A DNA stretch of 10,805 nt from positions 1-10,805 of the forward strand of contig PEZH01000019.1 in the NCBI GenBank assembly GCA_002774085.1, read 5' to 3'. Positions 5,892 through 10,805 of the stretch are shown piece after piece. The DNA is from Candidatus Shapirobacteria bacterium CG09_land_8_20_14_0_10_38_17 (GTDB taxonomy: Bacteria > Patescibacteriota > Microgenomatia > 0-14-0-10-38-17). Position 1 is the first letter of the stretch. Every line of letters begins with the position of its first letter. The notes under the pieces were generated by a model. That model saw only the letters and a list, made by a program, of their open reading frames with translations. It did not search any database and had not been told where the DNA came from. The position numbers were made by a program, and so were the translations under genes.

Positions 5892-6836
5892 CTAAAAAAG
5901 CTTACTGACTCGTTTAGCAATTCCTTTTATTGTTCCTAAAATTATGGCGGTATCGGTGGTGATTTGTAGCAGGGGAAGAAAGAAAAGGGCCGGCCATTTT
6001 TTAACATAGCGATAGTTTTTAAAAATTGGCCAGGTAAGATAGGCTGATGCACAAAGCAACCAGCCGATAAGCAGGCAGTCGTGGTTAAAAGAGACGATAA
6101 GAAGGAGAGCGCCGATAAGATATCGTCCCAAAACAGTAGCCGTTTTAACATATCTTAGACCGGCAAAAGCATCACCTTTGGCAAAGCGATAAATCATTAC
6201 CCAAAAGCTTTTTAGGTTAGATCGTGGATACCAATAAACTAAAGCGTTTTTGGCAAAAGCGATTTTAGCCTTTCCTTTTTTTAAAGTGTTGGCGAAGACG
6301 AAATCTTCATTGTCTGGGAATTCTTCTGGGAAGCCGGCAAACTTTTTCCAAGTTTTTTTCAAGATTGCCATAGAGCGGGAGGCGGGGAGAAATTTTTTAG
6401 GTTTTACTCGGTGGGGAACTATTAGAGCATATGTGGCTACGCATTTTTGAAAAATGGATCTGGCTTTTGGTTTATAATAGCCGGCAACGACTTCAATTGA
6501 AGAATTTTTAAAAGGCAGGGTAATATTTTTTAACCAATTTTTATCTAATTCACAACCGGCATCGGAGATGGCGATGATTTTATTTTTGGCTTTTTTAATG
6601 GCTAAGTTTCTTCCTTGAGACCGATTGGCGCCTTTTTTAATAAAAAGGGCAATTTTAAGAGAAGGATTAAGCTTTTGGAAATGTTTGATTTTTTTTATTG
6701 TCTGATCGGTTGAACCACCATCAACAATGATAATTTCCTCCGGTTTTTTGGTTTGTTTTGCGAGCGAGGCAAGAAGCGCTTCAATGGTGTTTTCCTCATT
6801 AAGGATGGTGGTGATAAAAGAAATCTTTAAGTCCAT
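5892..6836 (-). CDS. GT2 glycosyltransferase with C-terminal membrane segments
   Basis: A GT-A fold enzyme that would transfer a sugar from a nucleotide-sugar to a lipid-linked or surface glycan acceptor at the cytoplasmic face. It has FITTILNEENTIEALLASL at the N-terminus, VDGGSTD (38-44) for nucleotide binding, SDAG (91-94) as the D-x-D-type metal site, and NED (176-178) as the probable catalytic-base region. The C-terminal part has about three hydrophobic helices (roughly 235-255, 257-272, 283-303). All key residues are present, in contrast to its downstream neighbour. It is the first gene of a three-gene leftward operon. The ATG at 6836 has no Shine-Dalgarno (AATAAGAATG precedes it). The substrate cannot be predicted. 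Confidence 0.9.
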   Translation of the reverse strand: MDLKISFITTILNEENTIEALLASLAKQTKKPEEIIIVDGGSTDQTIKKIKHFQKLNPSLKIALFIKKGANRSQGRNLAIKKAKNKIIAISDAGCELDKNWLKNITLPFKNSSIEVVAGYYKPKARSIFQKCVATYALIVPHRVKPKKFLPASRSMAILKKTWKKFAGFPEEFPDNEDFVFANTLKKGKAKIAFAKNALVYWYPRSNLKSFWVMIYRFAKGDAFAGLRYVKTATVLGRYLIGALLLIVSFNHDCLLIGWLLCASAYLTWPIFKNYRYVKKWPALFFLPLLQITTDTAIILGTIKGIAKRVSKLF

Positions 6837-6887
6837 TCTTATTTTGGCGGCAATTTAATTCTTGGTTGCAGTTTAATGTGTCGATAT

Positions 6888-7021
6888 TTTAGGTATTATT
6901 ATCTTTGATTTTAGGTATCGGCGTTTTTGTCTTTAGGCATCGTTATCTTTAGTCTTTAGGCATTGGCGTTTTTGTCTTTAGATATCGTTATCTTTAGTCT
7001 TTAGATATCGGCATCTTTGTG
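6888..7021. repeat. 45-bp tandem repeat, three copies (22+23 bp half-units)
   Basis: Six half-units begin with TTTAGG or TTTAGA at 6888, 6910, 6932, 6955, 6977 and 7000. They alternate between type B (for example TTTAGATATCGTTATC at 6977) and type A (for example TTTAGGTATCGGCGTTTTTG at 6910), making a higher-order 45-bp repeat. The array lies between the PaaX-like gene and the GT2 operon, within the operon's upstream region. Confidence 0.75.
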
Positions 7022-7050
7022 TTGTTTATGTGTTGTTTATGTGTTGTTTA
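7022..7050. repeat. 11-bp tandem repeat TTGTTTATGTG
   Basis: Two exact copies (7022-7032 and 7033-7043) are followed by a partial TTGTTTA (7044-7050). It abuts the 45-bp array on one side and the 40-bp palindrome on the other. The 11-bp period is half that of the 22-bp units. Confidence 0.75.
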
Positions 7051-7053
7051 TCC

Positions 7054-7093
7054 CGAACAAATTATCATAGCGATCGCCATAGTAATTTGTTCG
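7054..7093. promoter_or_regulatory. 40-bp palindrome just 3' of the PaaX-like gene
   Basis: Two 20-nt arms centred on CGATCG match at 17 of 20 positions; the outer arms CGAACAAATTA and TAATTTGTTCG pair perfectly. It begins 2 nt after the TAA of the PaaX-like gene. The right arm is identical over 18 nt to the palindrome upstream of that gene. There is no T tract, so it is not a typical intrinsic terminator. It is a candidate binding site for the PaaX-like protein or the end of a mobile unit. Confidence 0.8.
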
Positions 7094-7095
7094 TA

Positions 7096-7860
7096 TTAGG
7101 AGCATTGTTGCTTTAACAAAGAATGAAATTTTTTAATAGCTTCGTTACTGGGCCAAGAATTGGGCTGAAGTTCTTTAGGCAAAAAGGGATCCTTGAAAAT
7201 GATGTCGATAAAACGATCTTGAAGCTTTGCGAATTTTTGATAATTTTTTTCTTGTTTATTTTGAAATTCTTCACCGTCGCTTATCCATTCCCAGTATTTC
7301 TCTTCTAATTTTTCTAAGTTCCACACTTCCCAAGCTAATGTCTGATTGCTTTTGCCAAAAACTCTTTTTGCTACCATAACGGCGGCGAAATCTTTTAGGT
7401 TGTTGTTTTCAATATATTCTTGAAGGTCTTCGGCAATGTTGTGCGGAGAGATATAAATGCTTTTTTGCAGCATCCCAAAGCCTAATTCTTTTAGTTTTTC
7501 TTGGAGAGAATGACGGGAACCCTTAAATTTTTCGGGGATATCATAGGAAATTACTCGCCAGTAGCCATCCCAATTTTTGTTTCGGAATTTCAAAAAAGGG
7601 AAGTCTCGGGCAATGACATTTTTGCCCATATTGGAAAGCCTAAGATATGGTTCTCCATCTTTAACTATCTTTTCCATATAGCCAGTGCGGATCATTCGAT
7701 TGGTGTTAGCTTGAAAATTGGTAAGCTTGTAGTCTGGCGGCAAGATACCGGCCATTTTTTTCATTTTGACCGAATAAGGCTGGATAATTTCAAAGAATTC
7801 GTCACCCAGAAAAGATAAGGTAAGCAAGATTTTATCCCGGAAACGGAGGTTTTTGGCCAT
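7096..7860 (-). CDS. PaaX-like transcriptional regulator with Cas2-like domain
   Basis: PaaX-family proteins are winged-helix DNA-binding repressors with a Cas2-like ferredoxin-fold middle domain. Residues 1-90 look like the winged helix (KILLTLSFLGD...FQANTNRMIRTGYMEKIVKDG). Residues 97-165 match the Cas2-like core: WDGYWRVISYDIPE, then RHSLQEKLKELGFGMLQKSIYI, with D107 at the position of the Cas2 beta1 aspartate. The C-terminus has DPFLPKELQPNSWP (about 224-237), a typical PaaX ending. At 254 residues it is shorter than the 316-residue E. coli PaaX. No cas1, effector or CRISPR array is nearby, so a regulator is more likely than an adaptation nuclease. The gene is bracketed by 36-40 bp palindromes. 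The ATG at 7860 has no Shine-Dalgarno, and a TATAAT ends 11 nt upstream. The effector ligand is unknown. Confidence 0.87.
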   Translation of the reverse strand: MAKNLRFRDKILLTLSFLGDEFFEIIQPYSVKMKKMAGILPPDYKLTNFQANTNRMIRTGYMEKIVKDGEPYLRLSNMGKNVIARDFPFLKFRNKNWDGYWRVISYDIPEKFKGSRHSLQEKLKELGFGMLQKSIYISPHNIAEDLQEYIENNNLKDFAAVMVAKRVFGKSNQTLAWEVWNLEKLEEKYWEWISDGEEFQNKQEKNYQKFAKLQDRFIDIIFKDPFLPKELQPNSWPSNEAIKKFHSLLKQQCS

Positions 7861-7870
7861 ACGATAAAAC

Positions 7871-7890
7871 CATTATAACAAATTATAATG
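7871..7890 (-). promoter_or_regulatory. Duplicated TATAAT promoter of the PaaX-like gene
   Basis: On the minus strand there are two perfect TATAAT boxes (7887-7882 and 7877-7872), which form an inverted repeat CATTATAA/TTATAATG with a 4-nt loop. The second box predicts a start about 4-5 nt before the ATG at 7860. The -35 position falls inside the adjoining palindrome (GTAATT at 17 bp), so a protein bound there should block transcription. Confidence 0.65.
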
Positions 7891-7926
7891 AACAAATTAC
7901 TATGGCGATCGCCATAGTAATTTGTT
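7891..7926. promoter_or_regulatory. Perfect 36-bp palindrome, probable operator
   Basis: Two 18-nt arms (AACAAATTACTATGGCGA and its exact reverse complement) meet at 7908/7909. The centre is GGCGATCGCC. It starts 31 bp upstream of the PaaX-like ATG and covers the -35 region. The near-copy at 7054-7093 lies at the other end of the gene. The length, symmetry and location are those of an autoregulatory operator. Confidence 0.85.
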
Positions 7927-7955
7927 TGGAGCAAAGATTATTTTTTAGAAATTTT

Positions 7956-9059
7956 TTAGAAATTTTTTATAAGATTGTTGTAGATTTTTATGGTTTTTTC
8001 AATTGTTTTTTCCCAGGAGAAGATTCGAGCTTGTTTTTGCCCGCGAGTGATTAGCTCTTTTTGGAGTTTAGGGTTTTGGATTAATTTAATAACGGCTTGG
8101 GCGATTTTTTGTGGTTGGTTTTGGTTAACAAAAAGGCAGGCGCTATCCCCTATTTCCCTTAGAACGGGAATATCGCTGGCAATAACGGGAGTATTGGTGC
8201 GGAATGCTTCAATAATGGGCAGGCCGAAACCTTCAGCTTCAGAGGGGTAACAAAGGCAAAGGGCGTTTTTTAATAGTCCCCAGAGCGTTTCTTCTTTTAA
8301 GAAACCGGTGAAAATAATTTTTTGGGTTAACTTTTTTTGCTGGATTTCCTTTTTTAGAATAGGAAGTAATTCTCTATTTTGGCCCGTAATGACTAATTTT
8401 ATCGGTGGTATTTTGGCTTGAACTAAGGCAAAGGCACTAATCAGGTTGGCTAAATTTTTTCGTCTATCAATGCCGCCATTGTTAATAATGTAATTTTCTT
8501 TTTTAAGATTAAATCGGAGATGAACTTTATCGTCCAATTTTTTTGGCAAAGAAGAGTTTAAATAGATAACGGTTATTTTTGAGGATGATATTTTAAAAAA
8601 TTTAATAATATTTTTTTTAGTCCATTTGGTATCGGTGATAATCTTCTGGGCTTTCCAAAGAGAGGTTTTAGTACGCCAAAAGTAAAGTTTTTTGGAAAGA
8701 GGGGGAAAACGGGATTGTGAGAAGTAGTTTTTTTGGATTAGAGGAATCAAATCGTGGACAGTTAAAACTGAGGGAACAGGGCAAAAAAGAGGAATACCAA
8801 CATTGCCAGTGGCGTGATAGATGTCAATTTTTTCTTGTTTTAAGGCTTGGGGTAAGTAAGCTTGCTCCCAAATGTATTTGTTGCCTTTAATTATTCTGTT
8901 TTTAATATTTTTGCCTATTATAGGATGTTTGGGTTTTTGAGAGTAAAAGACAATACATTTAAATCCCTGGTGAGCAACACCCTCAACTAAGTTTTTGATA
9001 TATTTCCCTACTCCGGATAATTGATTTTGAGCAAACCGTCCGTCAAATCCAATAATCAT
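7956..9059 (-). CDS. GT4-family glycosyltransferase
   Basis: A GT-B fold retaining glycosyltransferase of 367 residues, about the usual length, that would add a sugar from a nucleotide-sugar donor to a growing surface glycan. The N-terminal acceptor domain starts IGFDGRFAQNQLSGVGKY, with the glycine-rich loop at 15-18, and includes HATGNVGIPLFCPVPSVLTVHDLIPL (82-107). The donor domain begins near INNGGIDRRKNLANLI (192-207, with R200/K201 at the usual phosphate-binding position). It carries the E-x7-E motif EGFGLPIIE (276-284), followed by TPVIASDIPVLREIGD. All expected residues are present. It lies upstream of the PaaX-like gene in the same direction, but the promoter and palindrome between them suggest separate units. 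AAAAAATTTCT is repeated across its stop codon. Confidence 0.93.
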   Translation of the reverse strand: MIIGFDGRFAQNQLSGVGKYIKNLVEGVAHQGFKCIVFYSQKPKHPIIGKNIKNRIIKGNKYIWEQAYLPQALKQEKIDIYHATGNVGIPLFCPVPSVLTVHDLIPLIQKNYFSQSRFPPLSKKLYFWRTKTSLWKAQKIITDTKWTKKNIIKFFKISSSKITVIYLNSSLPKKLDDKVHLRFNLKKENYIINNGGIDRRKNLANLISAFALVQAKIPPIKLVITGQNRELLPILKKEIQQKKLTQKIIFTGFLKEETLWGLLKNALCLCYPSEAEGFGLPIIEAFRTNTPVIASDIPVLREIGDSACLFVNQNQPQKIAQAVIKLIQNPKLQKELITRGQKQARIFSWEKTIEKTIKIYNNLIKNF

Positions 9060-9135
9060 CTTTTATAATTAAAAAAATTTTTGATTTTTTAATTGCCATT
9101 CTGGTTTTTTTAACTTATTGTCCTAAGCTTGTCTG

Positions 9136-9246
9136 CCCCGTACCGTTTCTGGTACTGGGGATTCAGGATCTTCTTCAGATGATTCTGATTTTCATCAGAA
9201 TGACGGCCAAGTATGTATACCGTCATCCTGAACTTGATTCAGGATC
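9136..9246. repeat. REP-like palindrome cluster
   Basis: Several hairpins are packed together: CCCCGTACC (9136-9144) with GGTACTGGGG (9151-9160, one bulge); ATTCTGAT (9182-9189) with ATCAGAAT (9194-9201) around a TTTC loop; and ATCCTGAA (9225-9232) with TTCAGGAT (9238-9245). GATTCAGGATC occurs twice (9160-9170 and 9236-9246), and ATGACGG/CCGTCAT (9200-9206/9220-9226) form a further inverted pair. GTCATCCTGAA...TTCAGGATC-type palindromes are common dispersed intergenic repeats in bacteria. It fills most of the gap between the GT4 and methyltransferase genes. Confidence 0.7.
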
Positions 9247-9266
9247 GTCTGAATTGATAGAGTTTT

Positions 9267-9989
9267 TTATTTCTTTTGGGCAACAACAATAATTTGTGAA
9301 TGGCCGAAGAGCTTTAGGGAAATATTGTCCAGAAAAGTAATGATGTCACCAATTAATTGGAATTTGTTGGCAAGGCGTAAAGGAAAACGCCCTAAAATAG
9401 TAAAGAAAAGGGCGTTTCTTAGTATTCCTTCTGTTTTTTGAGTTTCAACTATTTTGAAGCCTATATCTTCGAGAATCCTTGTCAAATATTTTATAGTGTA
9501 TCTGCGTAGATGTCCAACTTTCTTGTCGTATTTTTTAATAATCCCCGCTTTGAATAATGGTGCGTTTTTGGACGGTGTAGATATAAATAGAATTCCGCTA
9601 TTACTTAACCAGTTAAAGAATTTATTCAAGATTAAATAGTCGTTATTAACGTGTTCTATCACTTCTGTGCAAATAATAAGATTAAATTTTTGACTAAATT
9701 TACATTTCTCTATTTTAGCGTTGATAAATTGAGTGTTTAAATCCAATTTAAGTTGTTTTGCTTTTTCTTTACAAATAGCAATTGATCGTTTGGATTCATC
9801 AATTCCTGTAACATCATTATTATGGTTAGCTACAAATAGGCTTATGTTTCCTTCCCCACATCCAGCGTCTAATGTCTTCTTTTTTTTTAGATATTTTATA
9901 AGTATTTCTAATATTACCCCGTAAGTGAAGTTCTTAGGATTTATTATTTTTTTAAAAAATAATGTTTGGGTTTTTTTATTGTTTTTCAT
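9267..9989 (-). CDS. Class I SAM-dependent methyltransferase
   Basis: A Rossmann-fold methyltransferase of 240 residues. Motif I is TLDAGCGEGN (39-48), the acidic end of strand beta-2 is GIDES (62-66), and the post-motif region is CTEVIEHV (107-114), as in UbiG-like and Methyltransf_11/23 proteins. A later GHLRRYT stretch followed by LTRILEDIGFKIVETQ is common in methyltransferases of surface-polysaccharide and nucleotide-sugar clusters. The C-terminus is hydrophobic in places (NALFFTILGRF). Its neighbours suggest a glycan or lipid-carrier substrate, which is inference only. ATG 9989 is used; a nearby ATG at 9999 is out of frame. It is divergent from the secreted protein gene at 10058. Confidence 0.9.
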   Translation of the reverse strand: MKNNKKTQTLFFKKIINPKNFTYGVILEILIKYLKKKKTLDAGCGEGNISLFVANHNNDVTGIDESKRSIAICKEKAKQLKLDLNTQFINAKIEKCKFSQKFNLIICTEVIEHVNNDYLILNKFFNWLSNSGILFISTPSKNAPLFKAGIIKKYDKKVGHLRRYTIKYLTRILEDIGFKIVETQKTEGILRNALFFTILGRFPLRLANKFQLIGDIITFLDNISLKLFGHSQIIVVAQKK

Positions 9990-10019
9990 TGATTTTCATC
10001 TTATCACTGTAGGTTGTTA

Positions 10020-10048
10020 TTGACAATCTTAATGCTTTAATTTATTTT
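10020..10048 (+). promoter_or_regulatory. Promoter of the secreted lipase-like gene
   Basis: TTGACA (10020-10025) and TATTTT (10043-10048) are 17 bp apart. The -10 box ends 9 nt before the ATG at 10058, so the predicted 5' leader is only about 3 nt, even though AAAGGA is present just before the start. Confidence 0.6.
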
Positions 10049-10057
10049 AAAAGGAAT

Positions 10058-10805
10058 ATGAAGAAATTTATTTTCTTTTTTATTTTATTATTTTCTTTCT
10101 CTTTACTAGTGCCGAGATTAGTGTTTGCTAGTAACGTCCTTTTAGCAGACGACTTTGAAGATGGAATGTATGATGGATGGAGTGTAAAAAGCGGAACATG
10201 GAATATTGAAAATATTTCGGGAAGTAAGAGACTAGGTTCAACTGTTAATAGTAATCAGACAGTCGTAGAAATTACAGCAGGAGATATATCGTGGGAAGAC
10301 TATGTTTTTGAAATGGATATGATAGCTCTTCAGGGTGCTGATAAGAATATAATTTTTAGAGTAAAAGATAATAACAATAAATATGGCATTCACATGAGGT
10401 CTAACGATGGTGGTGTTTCTGAATTGGTTTGTATAGAGCGTTGGAGTAGCAAGGGTGGTGATGTCCTAAGTTTTTGGGATAAATGCCGAGATTGGAATTT
10501 TATAAATAACAAGCTTTACCACTTAAAAGTTACCGCTTTAAATAATAATATTAAGTTTTATGTGGATGATGTATTAGCTATTGATTTTACTGATGAAATA
10601 GCGCCTATTTATAACGGAAAAATTGGTCTGAGAGTTGGCACTGGCGCTGTTGCTCCTACAGAAATCTATTTTGACAATGTTAAAGTAACTAAAATTAGAG
10701 ACCCCATTGTGGTTATCCCTGGCCATGGGGCGTCGATAAATTTTCAGGAAATGTTTTTGGGTCAAGATGATCCTAATGGCTGGCAGATGGTTCCCGGAGC
10801 CCATG
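10058..10805 (+). CDS. Secreted DUF1080-like/alpha-beta hydrolase protein (partial)
   Basis: An open frame from ATG 10058 runs 249 codons to the window end without a stop, so the gene is cut off. Residues 1-24 are a signal peptide (MKKFIFFFILLFSFSLLVP, with a likely cut after VFA). Residues 28-210 form a concanavalin-like jelly-roll domain: LLADDFEDGMYDGWSVKSGTWNIE, then FEMDMIALQGADKNIIFRVKD, then YHLKVTALNNNIKFYVDDVL and IYFDNVKVTKI, as in DUF1080-type carbohydrate-binding modules. From about residue 214, DPIVVIPGHGAS resembles the oxyanion-hole loop that opens alpha/beta-hydrolase lipase or PGAP1-like domains. The catalytic Ser and His would lie beyond the window. A promoter with TTGACA lies just upstream. 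The secretion and glycan-binding parts are well supported; the hydrolase part is tentative. Confidence 0.82.
   Translation, partial: MKKFIFFFILLFSFSLLVPRLVFASNVLLADDFEDGMYDGWSVKSGTWNIENISGSKRLGSTVNSNQTVVEITAGDISWEDYVFEMDMIALQGADKNIIFRVKDNNNKYGIHMRSNDGGVSELVCIERWSSKGGDVLSFWDKCRDWNFINNKLYHLKVTALNNNIKFYVDDVLAIDFTDEIAPIYNGKIGLRVGTGAVAPTEIYFDNVKVTKIRDPIVVIPGHGASINFQEMFLGQDDPNGWQMVPGAH

Noticed and set aside
7054..7093. Terminator of the PaaX-like gene
   Set aside because: The stem is AT-rich at its outer part and not followed by Ts, and it shares its arm with the upstream operator-like palindrome.
7501..7818. Plus-strand 105-residue frame
   Set aside because: It is a shadow frame inside the PaaX-like gene with no start signals or recognisable domain.
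7054..7926. A CRISPR locus, suggested by the Cas2-like domain and paired repeats
   Set aside because: Only two palindromes flank the gene. There are no evenly spaced repeats with unique spacers, no cas1 and no effector. The winged helix and the DPFLPKELxPxxWP ending match PaaX.
10574..10804. Minus-strand 76-residue frame
   Set aside because: It is antisense to the clear secreted protein, has a low-complexity sequence with no domain, and has no promoter or ribosome site.

Overview
This AT-rich window carries ten protein genes, three intact tRNA genes and one broken tRNA gene. Short genes, repeat-laden intergenic gaps, a PolX-type polymerase, several small membrane-anchored proteins with LysM or Ig-like ectodomains, a PaaX/Cas2-like regulator and a glycosyltransferase cluster fit a bacterium of the Candidate Phyla Radiation (Patescibacteria). 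That placement is inferred from gene style; there is no marker gene here to prove it.

Layout. Positions 1-322 hold no gene but a dense set of hairpins, GGGAATGACA repeats and a degenerate 7-bp tandem array. PolX (323-2137, minus) is divergent from a rightward block: tRNA-Asp(GTC), a LysM membrane protein, tRNA-Gly(CCC) sitting inside the split remains of a second tRNA-Gly, tRNA-Thr(CGT) and an Ig-like membrane protein. That block runs head-on into a leftward surface-glycan operon (6836 to 3976): a GT2 glycosyltransferase, a WaaE-like GT2 protein that has lost its acidic active-site residues, and an O-antigen ligase/polymerase-like membrane protein. Upstream of that operon lie a 45-bp tandem repeat, an 11-bp tandem repeat and a 40-bp palindrome. 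Next come a PaaX-like regulator with a Cas2-like middle domain, and a second, perfect 36-bp palindrome. Further right are a GT4 glycosyltransferase, a REP-like repeat cluster and a SAM methyltransferase, all leftward. A rightward secreted protein with a concanavalin-like domain and the start of an alpha/beta-hydrolase domain is cut off by the window end.

How it may work together. Three glycosyltransferase-family genes, the ligase/polymerase and the methyltransferase look like part of a cell-surface polysaccharide locus. The PaaX-like gene in its middle is bracketed by near-identical palindromes, one over its own promoter and one between it and the glycan operon. The simplest reading is an autoregulated repressor whose sites may also affect neighbouring transcription. 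The alternative is a palindrome-bracketed mobile unit. This is the strongest candidate for an undescribed system here.

Several genes have a TATAAT-like -10 box only 8-11 nt before the start codon and no Shine-Dalgarno sequence, which suggests leaderless transcripts.
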